Counted from the first letter of the stretch, positions 54,279 to 63,783 are shown. The stretch is 64,000 nt of DNA from Streptohalobacillus salinus (GCF_003201605.1 NZ_QJJR01000003.1:243689-307688), one strand, 5' to 3'. The notes: generated by a model not told the origin, from the sequence alone. Program-made: numbers and translations.

Positions 54279-54984
54279 CTTGTTCACCTCCCGTTTGCAA
54301 CGTAACGAACGTCGTTAGACGTTGCCACTGTGGGTTTATTTTTAGTAAGATTAGAGCGATTAAATATTTCCGGTGCTTTTCTATCGTTTTCTTTTGGAAA
54401 CCACTTCGTTTTGAAAACGCCGTTGCCGGCAGCCTTTGTTTCGTGGTCAACTGTTGCACCAGCGTCGTATGTTGACAAAAGGCCTCACTCATTTCAATTA
54501 GCCGTCGGCGGGAACGCTTATGTTTTGGCGCGGATGCTTCTAATTCACTTAAACTAATTTGGTAGCTAGCTAGTACTGCTTTAAACTCAAGTATTTCTTC
54601 AGTCAATTCCGATTGTTGAATGGCTTCTTGATATTGTTCAACTGCTTTTTGGTCGTGGTATGGGTGTGTCTCTTCTTCTGAAGACAAAAGTTCCCTTGGT
54701 GCAACCTTATTTTTTCGTAAATAATCAATTAAATCACGCTTAATTAACAAGTAGGCATAATTCACAAAGGACTTTCCTTGATCATGTTTAAAGGTATCAA
54801 TCGCACGATTAAAGGCAATCAGTGCAAGACTTGTTTCTTCATCACTCCAAGTTACATAACGACTAAGGACATGGTGAACAACGTTTAATATATAAGGTTT
54901 ATAGTGTTTAATCATTGTTTCTCGAGCAATGACATCTCCTGTTTTTGCCCGATTGATTAATGCTTCCATGCGTTGTTTCTCCAT
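54247..54984 (-). CDS. sigI: RNA polymerase sigma factor SigI
   Basis: Alternative sigma-70-family factor of the SigI group (heat or envelope stress in Bacillus, polysaccharide sensing in Clostridium). 245 residues. The conserved region-2 core is visible: ETMIKHYKPYILNVVHHVL near the N-terminus, then ALIAFNRAIDTF and GKSFVNYAYLLIKRDLIDYL. The C-terminal region ends with the SigI-type helical domain KTIEKHRKYLIALILLKIN. AGGTGG before ATG. The overlapping rsgI gene confirms the assignment. Confidence 0.93.
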   Translation of the reverse strand: MEKQRMEALINRAKTGDVIARETMIKHYKPYILNVVHHVLSRYVTWSDEETSLALIAFNRAIDTFKHDQGKSFVNYAYLLIKRDLIDYLRKNKVAPRELLSSEEETHPYHDQKAVEQYQEAIQQSELTEEILEFKAVLASYQISLSELEASAPKHKRSRRRLIEMSEAFCQHTTLVQQLTTKQRLPATAFSKRSGFQKKTIEKHRKYLIALILLKINPQWQRLTTFVTLQTGGEQDDPSSPRGSR

Positions 54985-55040
54985 CCCATCACCACCTGCC
55001 GTTACCGCTTACTCGTGTAATATAATTTATCGTCACTCAC

Positions 55041-55538
55041 TTAATAAAAAGTGAGTGCGTCTCTAAAGTGTTCGATATCTGAAAAATACTGCTCGTATTC
55101 AGGTGCTTTCATCATAAAAGTGGTCACGTACGTGTGTGACCCTGTCACGGTTAAATAAACTTCAGTTCGAATTGGCTCTGCATGATTGGATTGAAACGCA
55201 AGATAGCCATCTGTTTCTTCAATAACAGTAATGTTTCCCGAGCCGTCCTTTAATGCTTGTTTAACATTTGTTAGATCATTAGTCGGTGTTAACACGCTGA
55301 TAATAGCTTTTAAATCCTCTTTTTGAAAACTTACTGTATTACTCTTTTCGGCGACAAAACTGAAATTGTTAGCTTCTTCAATCATAATTCCTTTTTCTTC
55401 GCTTTGAAAAAAGAGCGCTGTTTCTGTCATTGTTTGATCATCTTCAACACGCGATGGTTCTTTTTCAGGTGAGGTTTCCGTATTTGTACTGCAAGCTGTT
55501 AACAAAACCATACTTAATAAAACTATTATTTTATTCAT
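55041..55538 (-). CDS. Small lipoprotein of unknown function
   Basis: Signal peptide MNKIIVLLSMVLLTAC with lipobox LTAC (Cys16), a Thr/Glu/Ser-rich linker, then a compact alpha/beta domain of about 120 residues. I do not recognise the family. 165 residues from ATG at 55538 with AAGGG upstream; a frame to 55565 lacks a site. It lies 56 bases before sigI in the same direction. A stem overlapping its stop (ACTCACTT/AAGTGAGT) may partly terminate it. Confidence 0.75.
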   Translation of the reverse strand: MNKIIVLLSMVLLTACSTNTETSPEKEPSRVEDDQTMTETALFFQSEEKGIMIEEANNFSFVAEKSNTVSFQKEDLKAIISVLTPTNDLTNVKQALKDGSGNITVIEETDGYLAFQSNHAEPIRTEVYLTVTGSHTYVTTFMMKAPEYEQYFSDIEHFRDALTFY

Positions 55539-55583
55539 TTCAACCCTTCTTTCTATCGGTTCCATTCATCTGCATTGACTAAC

Positions 55584-55615
55584 AAAAGGCTACCACTAAG
55601 ACATGGTAGCCTTTT
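55584..55615 (-). terminator. Terminator of the Lys/Gly-tailed protein gene
   Basis: AAAAGGCTACCA pairs perfectly with TGGTAGCCTTTT around an 8-base loop. Confidence 0.85.
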
Positions 55616-55624
55616 ACAATTTAT

Positions 55625-56527
55625 TTACTTTTTACCTTTACCTTTTGCTTTTTCCTTTGCTTTCGCATTAGCATTTGCGTTAGGTTTTTGTTTCTTGTCA
55701 GCAGATTTGATTTCTTTTTCTGGTTTGACCGTTTCGGCTGTTGCTTCATCTGGATCAGCAACCTCAGTTGTCACCCGGGCCATTGCTTGTTCTTCTGTTG
55801 CAACATCGTCTGTTTCCGGTAAGACTTCTGGCGCTTTTTCAACTGGGTCTTCAACTGGTTCTGGGGCATCGATTACCTCTTCGTTTGTTTCTTCTGGTTC
55901 TTCAATCGATGGCACACTTTCTTTTGCTGCCCATTTCGCTGCTTTTCTTTCAAGTTTAGCAAGCCGTTTTTCTGTCGCTCGTCCTTTATTCTCAAGCGCT
56001 TTCGCAATCCCAGCCTTTGCTGATTCCGGTAAGTCTTCACGTGCTAACAAGCGGGTTAAATTCGCACTGCTCTTCTCAGCCTGTGCTCTTACACGTGCTT
56101 GCAGCACTTCTAAATCAGGACGTTCTTCCTCTGTTTCTTCCGCTTCTTCTGCCTCCGTTGATTCATCTGTTGGTTCATCTGTTGCATGATCTGACTCTTG
56201 GTCAATTTCCTCAGCAGCCTCTTCTAATAATGCTGCTGACTGATCAAGGTATTCGCTATACTCATTTATTAACGCCTCTGCAGATGCCTCATCACCTTGA
56301 TCTAATTGTTCTTCAGCTTCTAGTAAGCGTTTTTCAGCATATTCTTCATGCAATTCCAGTTTATTTTCAACGTCTTCCGTAAGGTCATAGGTCGCTTCTT
56401 CCATTTCTCGCACCGTTTCATAGAGTTCAGAATCTGCACTGATAACTGTCGTTTCTTCCGCATATGCCGCTTGGCCAATTGTTAACAAGGTCGCCGCCAA
56501 TGCTACAGCTGTAATTTTTTTAATCAT
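55625..56527 (-). CDS. Secreted coiled-coil protein with Lys/Gly-rich tail (DUF5667-like)
   Basis: A signal peptide (about 1-24, ending AAYA) precedes a helical region rich in Glu, Ala, Leu and Lys (about 30-205) containing ATYDLTEDVENKLELHEEYA and AEKRLLEAEEQL, as in DUF5667 proteins. Then comes an acidic Pro/Glu/Thr/Val linker and a tail of Asn, Ala, Lys and Gly ending KAKGKGKK. About 300 residues. Start ATG at 56527 after AAGGAG; a GTG at 56539 overlaps the ribosome site. Function unknown. The basic Gly tail echoes the end of RsgI two genes downstream, hinting at a shared extracellular target or regulation. Confidence 0.72.
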   Translation of the reverse strand: MIKKITAVALAATLLTIGQAAYAEETTVISADSELYETVREMEEATYDLTEDVENKLELHEEYAEKRLLEAEEQLDQGDEASAEALINEYSEYLDQSAALLEEAAEEIDQESDHATDEPTDESTEAEEAEETEEERPDLEVLQARVRAQAEKSSANLTRLLAREDLPESAKAGIAKALENKGRATEKRLAKLERKAAKWAAKESVPSIEEPEETNEEVIDAPEPVEDPVEKAPEVLPETDDVATEEQAMARVTTEVADPDEATAETVKPEKEIKSADKKQKPNANANAKAKEKAKGKGKK

Positions 56528-56857
56528 AACGTCTACCACTCCTTTTTAATGACTGTCATCCCATAAAATTGATGATGCCTCTACCTATTTATACGTGCAA
56601 GCACTAATTTTTTGGAGGGTTTTTTAATATTTTTTTATGTTCACATCCCCTGATAACAACAACCCTTCTTATGGCTTGATTGTAAACCTTGGTACACGTG
56701 TTTCCCGCTGTCTAAGTGTTTTCTAAACTATCCGTTGCTTTTACTAGACGAACAGAAAGATTTGGCCAAGGAGTGAAAAAATAGACACCTGAAACATTAA
56801 CCGCTCTCGTTTCAGGTGTCTATTTGTCTCAATTCAGTTGCTGTTCGTAAACAAACA
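56528..56857. other. 330-base gap upstream of the Lys/Gly-tailed protein gene
   Basis: Contains a possible SigI-type promoter on the minus strand (AAAAAACCC ending at about 56620, and CGTA at about 56594). It also has a 15-bp perfect terminator stem at 56781-56823 belonging to the chemoreceptor gene. No further gene is visible. Confidence 0.5.
56781..56823 (-). terminator. Terminator of the PAS chemoreceptor gene
   Basis: ATAGACACCTGAAAC pairs perfectly with GTTTCAGGTGTCTAT, with a T run on the minus strand. Confidence 0.9.
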
Positions 56858-57772
56858 TTAGATAATCGATGTGACTTCTTGCGCTTGCTTTGCAAGTTGG
56901 TCAGAGGCATCTAGAACTTTATCAAAATCTTCAGTTGCTGTTTTTACATCGCCTTGTGTCACCTTAATATTCGCTTGTACCTCACTTGAATCATTCGCTA
57001 TTTGAATAATTTCACTTGTGATTTGTTCAATATTCTGACGAATTTCACCAATTGATTGATCGACACCGGTCGCTAATTTCCGAACCTCATCGGCAACAAC
57101 ACTAAAACCACGCCCATGTTCGCCGGCACGAGCCGCTTCAATCGCTGCGTTTAGTGCCAGTAGATTCGTTTGTGAGGCGATGCCGCGAATTGTTTTGACA
57201 ATGTCTTGAATCGAATCGGTATTTTTCCGTAATGTTTCTAATGTTTCTTGACTTTCTTCGTATGCTTTGGCAATCGTATCAACTTTTTTGCCGATTTCAT
57301 AAGAGCGATTAATTCCCGTTTTTGCACGTTCATTCAATACATCTGACATTTCACTTAATTTCTCAACCACGTTTGTTGCTGTTTCTTGACGCTCAGTAAT
57401 ATCAGTTGCTACCTTCACAACCCCGATGACTTGCTGTTGTTCATCAAATAATGGCATATACGTCGCTTCTAACCAGACACGATCGCCCGACTTTGACTTG
57501 CGATCAATCTTATCTTGAAAACTTTTACCACTGTATAAATCATTCCAAAATTGATCATAGGCCGGGCTTTTACTAAACGTATCAAAACATAAATGTTTAT
57601 GATGCATCCCTTGCATTTCTTCTTTCCGATACCCGACAGTTTTAGCGAAAATAGCATTGACGTAGGATACCTGACGATTCATATCGAATTGAATAATTGC
57701 TAAATTGTGTTCTAAAGCTTTCATAATTAATGCGCCTGATTCACAGTTTTCGAATAGTTGTTGCTGTTCCAT
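56858..57772 (-). CDS. Soluble PAS-domain chemoreceptor (aerotaxis-like)
   Basis: Cytoplasmic sensor that signals to CheA. PAS domain (about 15-130: [20 protein letters not shown], then [13 protein letters not shown]), then a short MCP signalling coiled coil with tip sequence [19 protein letters not shown] (about 215-235). No membrane segments. 304 residues from ATG at 57772, with AAGGAG nine bases upstream; the frame runs to 57808. The PAS part could bind heme or FAD, but no heme-ligand motif is certain. A sigma-D promoter lies upstream. Confidence 0.9.
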   Translation of the reverse strand: MEQQQLFENCESGALIMKALEHNLAIIQFDMNRQVSYVNAIFAKTVGYRKEEMQGMHHKHLCFDTFSKSPAYDQFWNDLYSGKSFQDKIDRKSKSGDRVWLEATYMPLFDEQQQVIGVVKVATDITERQETATNVVEKLSEMSDVLNERAKTGINRSYEIGKKVDTIAKAYEESQETLETLRKNTDSIQDIVKTIRGIASQTNLLALNAAIEAARAGEHGRGFSVVADEVRKLATGVDQSIGEIRQNIEQITSEIIQIANDSSEVQANIKVTQGDVKTATEDFDKVLDASDQLAKQAQEVTSII

Positions 57773-57846
57773 TTGAACACGCTCCTTCATAATTAACACC
57801 ACTATCATTAAACACTCTTGTAAGCCTATTTCTTTTACTTAATGTA

Positions 57847-57874
57847 TATATCGGTTTGTACGCATAAATATTTA
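57847..57874 (-). promoter_or_regulatory. Sigma-D (motility) promoter of the PAS chemoreceptor
   Basis: On the minus strand TAAA, 16 bases, CCGATATA, which fits the consensus TAAA-N15-GCCGATAT apart from the first G. It lies about 75 bases before ATG at 57772. Confidence 0.7.
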
Positions 57875-57997
57875 GAAAAAACTATACATTAGTTATACAC
57901 TTTTGCGTGAAAAGAAACAACTGTTTTGTTCCGAATGTTAAATGTTGCGTTAAATATGGCTTTTTATAGGTATAACGTTTTATTCCCCCAACAAAAA

Positions 57998-58034
57998 AAC
58001 TCAGAAACCAATGTATTACATCGATTTCTGAGTT
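57998..58034 (-). terminator. Terminator of the transmembrane chemoreceptor gene
   Basis: AACTCAGAAA pairs with TTTCTGAGTT, with a T run on the minus strand. Confidence 0.8.
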
Positions 58035-58039
58035 AATTA

Positions 58040-59728
58040 TTAAGCTAATGTTTTAAAATGACTAACTTCTTGGTTTAAGTTTTCCGCAAGTTCTGATAAT
58101 GTATCCGCACTTGTTGATATTTCTTCCATAGAACTTGCCGCCTCTTCAGAAGAAGCCGCCGTTTCTTCAATACCTGCTGCCGATTCTTCTGCAACAGAAG
58201 CAATTTCTTCTATCGACGTATTAATTTCGACACTATCCGCTGATATCCCTGATAATGTTGACGTCACATACTCAATCTTTTCAACCATCTTTTTAATCGC
58301 TTCGTTTATTTCATTAAAGTTTTGTCCTGTTTGCGCCATTTGAACCGTACCGGTATTGACTTCACCATACCCTGATTCAAGTGCACCGACGACTTCTTTT
58401 GTATCGGTTTGAATGCCTTGAATAATTGCAGTAATTTCTCGAACAGAGTTTGAGACGTCTTCTGCCAGCTTCCGTACTTCATCTGCAACAACCGCAAAAC
58501 CAGCACCGTGTTCACCGGCACGGGCCGCTTCAATTGCTGCATTTAATGCAAGTAAGTTTGTCTGCTCTGCAATGTCTTGAATTACTGTAACTAATTTCGA
58601 TACTTCACCGGAACGTTTTTCTAACCCTGCCACTTTTTGCACAGCATCATTAACAATACCATCGATTGTGATCATTTGATTTAAGGCCGATTCCATCATC
58701 TTGTAACCGTTTGCTGTTTGTTCAATCACCTTGGTTGAATCATTCGAAACATCTTCGGTGCGTTTATTTGCTTCTTCAATTTTATTTAAAAACTCTTCCA
58801 TTTTCTCTGATAATGTTGCGACAGTGTTTGCCTGCGTTTCAGAACCTGATGAAAGTTCTTGCATCGTTGAGGCAATTTGTTCTGATCCCTCACGCACATC
58901 ACGCGATGATTGTGTAAGACCAGCACTTGCACCCGTCAAACGTTCAGCTGCCCCGGATACACTGCGGATCACAGCTTGTAAATCTTCTTGCATCATGTTA
59001 GTAACATCCACTAATTGGCCCACTTCATCTTTTCGCTTCGTATGCATGTCTTCATGCGTTAAGTCGCCTTGGGCAATTAAGGTTAATCGATCAGTGACTT
59101 TCTTCAATGGGTTGCCGACGTGACGTCCCATCAATAAACCTAAGGCAATCGCAAGCACAACAGCAAACACCGCAATGGCAATCGTTATTAATCGCACCGT
59201 TGAGAATGCTGCTTCACCATCATTAAAATTTCCTTCTGCAATCGCTAAACTCACATCACGTAATTCGTATAGCGTTTCTCTAAACGCAACAAAATCATTT
59301 GCCATAGCTGAATCACTTGTCGCCGCACTGTCAAACTGTCCGGCCGCAATCATCCGGGCATTTGTTCGTGCCTGCGAGCTATATGTATCCCATTCTAGCA
59401 ACAATTGATCATAAATCCCTTGCTCTTGTTCTCGCAATTGAAACTGCCCATAGTTTTCAAGTAAACTATTCATTGTATCAATCGCTACGACCGCGTCTTC
59501 ACCTCGCGCCGTATTTTCTTCGGCAATCCCTTCGAGTACTTGCACCCGCAAGTTTTCACCCGTTTGAATAATTTCTGTCATCGCACCAAGTGGCTCAACT
59601 CTGTTATGGTACAAGAGTCGTGCGTTGTCTTGGATTGTTGCCATTCCGAAAATCGCTCCACCACCAACGACTAACACCAGAACGGCAATCATGACATAAG
59701 ACATAACTAACTTTCCTTTAATTTTCAT
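58040..59728 (-). CDS. Methyl-accepting chemotaxis protein
   Basis: Transmembrane chemoreceptor. TM1 (about 8-30), an extracellular four-helix-bundle sensor (about 31-180), TM2 (about 181-203), HAMP (about 204-257, GNPLKKVTDRL), and a signalling domain with tip [19 protein letters not shown] (about 390). Glu/Gln methylation helices flank the tip; the C-terminus is rich in Ser, Ala and Glu. 562 residues is typical. GGGGGAG before ATG. Upstream TTCACT, 18 bases, TATAAT suggests a sigma-A promoter. Ligand unknown. Confidence 0.94.
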   Translation of the reverse strand: MKIKGKLVMSYVMIAVLVLVVGGGAIFGMATIQDNARLLYHNRVEPLGAMTEIIQTGENLRVQVLEGIAEENTARGEDAVVAIDTMNSLLENYGQFQLREQEQGIYDQLLLEWDTYSSQARTNARMIAAGQFDSAATSDSAMANDFVAFRETLYELRDVSLAIAEGNFNDGEAAFSTVRLITIAIAVFAVVLAIALGLLMGRHVGNPLKKVTDRLTLIAQGDLTHEDMHTKRKDEVGQLVDVTNMMQEDLQAVIRSVSGAAERLTGASAGLTQSSRDVREGSEQIASTMQELSSGSETQANTVATLSEKMEEFLNKIEEANKRTEDVSNDSTKVIEQTANGYKMMESALNQMITIDGIVNDAVQKVAGLEKRSGEVSKLVTVIQDIAEQTNLLALNAAIEAARAGEHGAGFAVVADEVRKLAEDVSNSVREITAIIQGIQTDTKEVVGALESGYGEVNTGTVQMAQTGQNFNEINEAIKKMVEKIEYVTSTLSGISADSVEINTSIEEIASVAEESAAGIEETAASSEEAASSMEEISTSADTLSELAENLNQEVSHFKTLA

Positions 59729-59857
59729 AGTACTCCCCCTAAATATTCATGCTTTAACCCTATACCCATTATATCGTTAATTATTGCTTTTAGTGAATAG
59801 TTTATAAGAAGAAATTGTGAAATATGCGCAAAAAAATAATGCCTTTTGCACAAGACA

Positions 59858-60991
59858 TTATTCCGCGTTCTTAATATATGATTGATCCAGCTGTGAGACA
59901 TCTGTCACACCTAGCAAAGCTAAATTAGTCTGAAGGTCGCTACTTAACTGACTAAGCACCTGCCTCACCCCTCTTTCTCCATCAATGAGACCATAAATAT
60001 ACGGACGACCGATTAAGACAGCATCTGCCCCTAAAGCAAGTGCTTTTATGATGTCACTTCCACGTCTGACACCACCGTCAACGAGTAGTGGAAACGACGG
60101 ACCGACCGCTGCTCTAACGTCAGCCAGTACATCGAGCGGTGCAACCGCACTGTCTAATTGTCTTCCCCCATGATTTGAAACGATGATTCCATCGACACCA
60201 AGGGCTTGCAGTTCTTTCGCATCATCTTTATTTAACACACCTTTAATGATGATAGGGAGCGCTGTTTCATCGCGCAGTTTCTTAAGCGCTTGAAAGGTGA
60301 GACCTGGATGAAATAAAATCTTTTGAATCGCCTGTTTTAGAGCGGATTCTGTCAACGTTCCAGTTGGATTATATTTCGCTTGAAAAACAGGATCACTCAA
60401 AAAATTAGCCATTCCTGCCCCGGTTTCCATCGGGAAATATGCATGTGCTAAATCGACTTCGCGACGCCCTAAGAGCGGTGTATCGACGGTAATAACTAAC
60501 GCATCCACGCCACTTGCTTCTGCGCGTTTGATTAAACTATCACATACCTCTACGTCACTCGGCCAATACAATTGAAAATAATGGGGAGCATCCGGTAAAG
60601 CAGCGCGAATTTCTTCTATTGTATAAGAGGAAACCGTGCTTTGCACAAAAGGGATGCCTGCATGATTGCTGGCCTGTGCACTTGCTCGCTCCCCGTCATC
60701 ATGCACAATCGTTTGAAAGCCGACAGGAGCAAGTAAATACGGCGCACGAATCTCACGGCCTAACAGCGTTATGCTTTGATCAACGGCCGTCACGTCACGC
60801 AACACCCGCGGGACAAGACTGTAGCGGTGGTACTGCTTGATGTTCTCAACAAGCGACCACTCGCTCCCAGAGCCACTATCAATATAGCCAAAAGCTTTCT
60901 TATCAATTTTTTCTCTTGCTAACTCTCGGTATGTCTCACTGTTAATCGGTACGGAAAGATCGATGTCATTCACCTCATTTATTTGCTGCAC
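59858..60991 (-). CDS. FMN-dependent alpha-hydroxy-acid oxidase (lactate oxidase / 2-monooxygenase type)
   Basis: Oxidises L-lactate or a related 2-hydroxy acid. FMN barrel with APYLLAPVGFQ, YFQLYWPSD, LVITVDTP, Lys in IIIKGVLN, active His and Arg in VSNHGGRQLD, and VDGGVRRGSDI. 377 residues; longer than flavocytochrome cores and like lactate 2-monooxygenase. The start is unclear: GTG at 60991 overlaps AAAAGG, and the next in-frame GTG is at 60973. Stands alone. Whether the product is pyruvate plus peroxide or acetate plus CO2 is not decidable here. Confidence 0.88.
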   Translation of the reverse strand: MQQINEVNDIDLSVPINSETYRELAREKIDKKAFGYIDSGSGSEWSLVENIKQYHRYSLVPRVLRDVTAVDQSITLLGREIRAPYLLAPVGFQTIVHDDGERASAQASNHAGIPFVQSTVSSYTIEEIRAALPDAPHYFQLYWPSDVEVCDSLIKRAEASGVDALVITVDTPLLGRREVDLAHAYFPMETGAGMANFLSDPVFQAKYNPTGTLTESALKQAIQKILFHPGLTFQALKKLRDETALPIIIKGVLNKDDAKELQALGVDGIIVSNHGGRQLDSAVAPLDVLADVRAAVGPSFPLLVDGGVRRGSDIIKALALGADAVLIGRPYIYGLIDGERGVRQVLSQLSSDLQTNLALLGVTDVSQLDQSYIKNAE

Positions 60992-61024
60992 CTTTTACGT
61001 GCGTTCATATTTTTTCGAATCAAC

Positions 61025-61684
61025 TTAATCTTTTTTCGCTTTAGCACTCATGGTGTTCCCTAAGGATTGAATCAGTTGAATCAGAATGACGAGAATCACA
61101 ATCGTGACATACATCACTTCTGGTTGATAGCGGACGTGACCGAACCGATACGCCACATCACCTAAACCACCAGCACCGACTAAACCAGCCATTGCTGTCG
61201 CGCCAATCAGACCAATCAAAGCGATGGTTACCCCTAAGATAATCGATGGCTTCGCCTCGCGGATCATGACGTGCCACACAATTTGAATGGGTTTAATCCC
61301 CATCGCTTGATACGCTTCAATCACACCACGGTCAACTTCGAGTAACGCAGATTCCATCAATCTGGCTAAATATGGCGCTGTAAAGATAACGAGTGGCACG
61401 ATAACACCGCGCACACCCATCGATGTCCCGACGAGAACACGTGTGAACGGTAATAAGGCAAAAAGAAGAATAATAAATGGAATCGAGCGAATGGTATTAA
61501 TCACAATATTTAATACCCGATACGTCCAACGCTTATTACCTGTTCCTGTTCTTGTAATGACAAGCAAGACGCCAAGCGGTAGACCGATAATAATTGAAAA
61601 GACTAAACTGATGGTGACCATCTGGAAGGTTGCGAAAGTTGCTTCAACAATTGTTGAGCCCCAGCGTTCAATAAATGCTGTCAA
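61025..61684 (-). CDS. metP: Methionine ABC transporter permease
   Basis: Membrane subunit (MetI type) of the D/L-methionine importer. Five helices in 219 residues. The coupling motif is ALLEVDRGVIEAYQAMGIKP near residue 118. TTG start at 61684 inside the metN 3' end, served by GAGGTG, with a 17-base overlap. Part of metNPQ under the S-box riboswitch. Confidence 0.95.
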   Translation of the reverse strand: MTAFIERWGSTIVEATFATFQMVTISLVFSIIIGLPLGVLLVITRTGTGNKRWTYRVLNIVINTIRSIPFIILLFALLPFTRVLVGTSMGVRGVIVPLVIFTAPYLARLMESALLEVDRGVIEAYQAMGIKPIQIVWHVMIREAKPSIILGVTIALIGLIGATAMAGLVGAGGLGDVAYRFGHVRYQPEVMYVTIVILVILIQLIQSLGNTMSAKAKKD

Positions 61685-62699
61685 TGCTCTTCACCTCACT
61701 TACTTGTACGCCCTGGTTTTTCAAATAATCAATCGCTTGATTCGTTTCACTGGCTGCACCTTTAATGTGCGCCCGCAATTTCCCAAACGGTTGCTCTTTT
61801 AATTGAACAATGTTTCCAGAGAGAATATTCGTTTCAATCGCAAATTTCTTTGAAATCACTGATAAGCTTGGCCGGTCAGCCGCATCACCAACGAAGGTTA
61901 AATCAATAATCGGACCTTGTTGCTCTAAATCCTTAATAATCGAAGCTGGTATTTGTGACGGAAAAATACTATCCACGAAACGTTGCGTCGTTAAATGTTT
62001 GGGGTTGGTATAAACATCAATCACCTTGCCTTGTTCAACGATGTCACCATTTTCCATGACCGCCACACGGTCACAAATTTGCTGGATCACATGCATTTCA
62101 TGGGTAATTAATAAAATCGTAATGCCTAGCTCTTGATTAATTTTATGCAACAAAGCTAAAATTTGATCGGTCGTATCCGGATCAAGTGCACTGGTTGCTT
62201 CGTCGCTGAGAAGAATTTCGGGTTCATGTGAGAGCGCACGCGCAATCGCAACCCGTTGTTTTTGCCCACCTGAGAGTTGGTTCGGATAGACGTTATGCTT
62301 ATCTTCTAAACTCACAATTTTTAAATACTTTTTAACCCGTGCATCAATATCAGCTTCTTTAACACCCGTTAGCTTTAAGGGAATGGCAATGTTTTGATAA
62401 ACCGTTGCCGTCTTCAGAAGGTTAAACCCTTGAAAAATCATCCCGATTTTTTGACGCACGTTGCGCAAGGCTTCTTTTGAAAGGCCGGTTAAATCAACAC
62501 CATCGATTTTCACCTGACCAGACGTTGGTGGCTCCAATAAATTAACACAGCGGATCAGGGTACTTTTCCCTGCGCCGCTGTAACCAATCACACCATATAT
62601 TTCACCTTTTTCGACTGTTAAACTCACTCCGTTTAGGGCGGTTACTGCTGTTTGTTTTTTTGTTTGAAATGTTTTGGTTATGTTTTCTAACGTTATCAT
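61668..62699 (-). CDS. metN: Methionine ABC transporter ATP-binding protein
   Basis: ATPase of the methionine importer. Walker A GYSGAGKST, signature LSGGQKQRVAIARAL, Walker B ILLSDEATSALDP, and switch His in LLITHEMH. The C-terminal NIL domain (about 265-343) binds methionine for feedback inhibition. 343 residues, as in MetN proteins. In this window metN follows metQ in transcription order (Q-N-P). Confidence 0.96.
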   Translation of the reverse strand: MITLENITKTFQTKKQTAVTALNGVSLTVEKGEIYGVIGYSGAGKSTLIRCVNLLEPPTSGQVKIDGVDLTGLSKEALRNVRQKIGMIFQGFNLLKTATVYQNIAIPLKLTGVKEADIDARVKKYLKIVSLEDKHNVYPNQLSGGQKQRVAIARALSHEPEILLSDEATSALDPDTTDQILALLHKINQELGITILLITHEMHVIQQICDRVAVMENGDIVEQGKVIDVYTNPKHLTTQRFVDSIFPSQIPASIIKDLEQQGPIIDLTFVGDAADRPSLSVISKKFAIETNILSGNIVQLKEQPFGKLRAHIKGAASETNQAIDYLKNQGVQVSEVKSIDSIY

Positions 62700-62721
62700 C
62701 GTCTCACCCTAACTGTTTAGA

Positions 62722-63525
62722 TTACCAAGAAGCAACAACTGAACCTTCAAAGGTTTCATCGATAAATTGTTTAACTTCTTCTGATTGATAAATATTAACG
62801 AACTTCTCAACGACTGGATCATCTTGGTTTTCTGTCCGCGTGACGATTAAGTTTACCCACGGTGAGTCACCTGGTTCAATATAGATTGAATCTTCCGTTG
62901 GTACAAAGCCGTGTTCAATCGCAAAGTTTGTATTGATTGCGGCAGCATCAAGCTCCTCTAACTGACGCGGGATTTGTGAAGCTTCCAGTTCAATAAATTC
63001 TAAGTTTAATGGGTTTTCTTCAATATCCAATACCATTGCTGCTGCGCCAACACCTTCTGCTAACGTAATCAGACCGGCATCTTCAAACAGCATCAACGCC
63101 CGCGCACCGTTAGTTGGATCATTAGGTAACGCTACTGTGTCACCTTCTTCTAATTCACTTACGTCACTAATCTCACTTGAGTAAATCCCCATTGGGAAGT
63201 TAACGGTCGTCGCAACATCAACTAAATCAACACCACGATCTTCAATAAAGTTATCTAAGAACGGTTTGTGTTGGTAGCTATTTAAATCTAATTCACCTTC
63301 ATCAAGTGCTGTATTTGGAATAACATATTCAGTAAAGACTTCAATGTTCACTGTTAAATCTTCTTCTGCGGCAAGCTCTTTAACTTTCTCTAAAATCTGT
63401 TCGTGTGGACCAGCGGTTACACCCACGGTAATTTCTGATTCTGATAGGGTACCCGTTTCCTCGTTACACCCTGTTAATACAATAGCAATGACTAATGCGA
63501 ATACTAAAACTAAAAGCTTTTTCAT
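62722..63525 (-). CDS. metQ: Methionine-binding lipoprotein
   Basis: NlpA/MetQ-family surface receptor. Signal peptide with lipobox LTGC (Cys20), then SESEITVGVTAGPHEQILE at the start of the binding domain, and family motifs LNSYQHKPFL and TVALPNDPTNGARALML. 267 residues. First gene after the riboswitch; AGGGGG precedes ATG. Confidence 0.95.
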   Translation of the reverse strand: MKKLLVLVFALVIAIVLTGCNEETGTLSESEITVGVTAGPHEQILEKVKELAAEEDLTVNIEVFTEYVIPNTALDEGELDLNSYQHKPFLDNFIEDRGVDLVDVATTVNFPMGIYSSEISDVSELEEGDTVALPNDPTNGARALMLFEDAGLITLAEGVGAAAMVLDIEENPLNLEFIELEASQIPRQLEELDAAAINTNFAIEHGFVPTEDSIYIEPGDSPWVNLIVTRTENQDDPVVEKFVNIYQSEEVKQFIDETFEGSVVASW

Positions 63526-63561
63526 CTTTAAAATCCCCCTTATTTGTCTCGTATCTTAACA

Positions 63562-63725
63562 CTTAAAAACCCCCAATTTATCGAAAAGATAAATTGAGGG
63601 TATACGTGTAGACGTCTCAACTTATCTTTTCAAGTCACATAGCGACTTGCTGGAATTGGCACGTAGGACACGAATGTCTGTTGCCGAGGCTTCAAAGGGC
63701 CAGTCCCTCCACCTCTCTGGATAAG
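63562..63725 (-). promoter_or_regulatory. SAM-I (S-box) riboswitch with terminator
   Basis: Minus strand 63725 to 63621 carries CTTATCCAGAGAGGTGGAGG, ACTGGCCC, TTTGAAGCCTCGGCAAC, GTGCCAATTCC and closing GATAAG, the S-box core. The terminator follows at 63602-63564: CCCTCAATTTATC pairs with GATAAATTGGGGG, then TTTTT. With methionine-replete SAM the metQNP transcript is expected to stop here. Confidence 0.97.
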
Positions 63726-63754
63726 ATACGATTCATATTTTTATGTTGTTGACT

Positions 63755-63783
63755 ACTTTACAAGGTTCTAAGTTAAAAGTCAA
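63755..63783 (-). promoter_or_regulatory. Sigma-A promoter of metQNP
   Basis: TTGACT, exactly 17 bases, TAAAGT on the minus strand, about 25 bases ahead of the riboswitch. Confidence 0.85.

Noticed and set aside
55575..56189. Long Ser/Ala-rich open frame on the plus strand opposite the Lys/Gly-tailed protein gene
   Set aside because: It mirrors the low-complexity Glu/Ala/Lys codons of the real gene, has no ribosome site, and crosses that gene's terminator.
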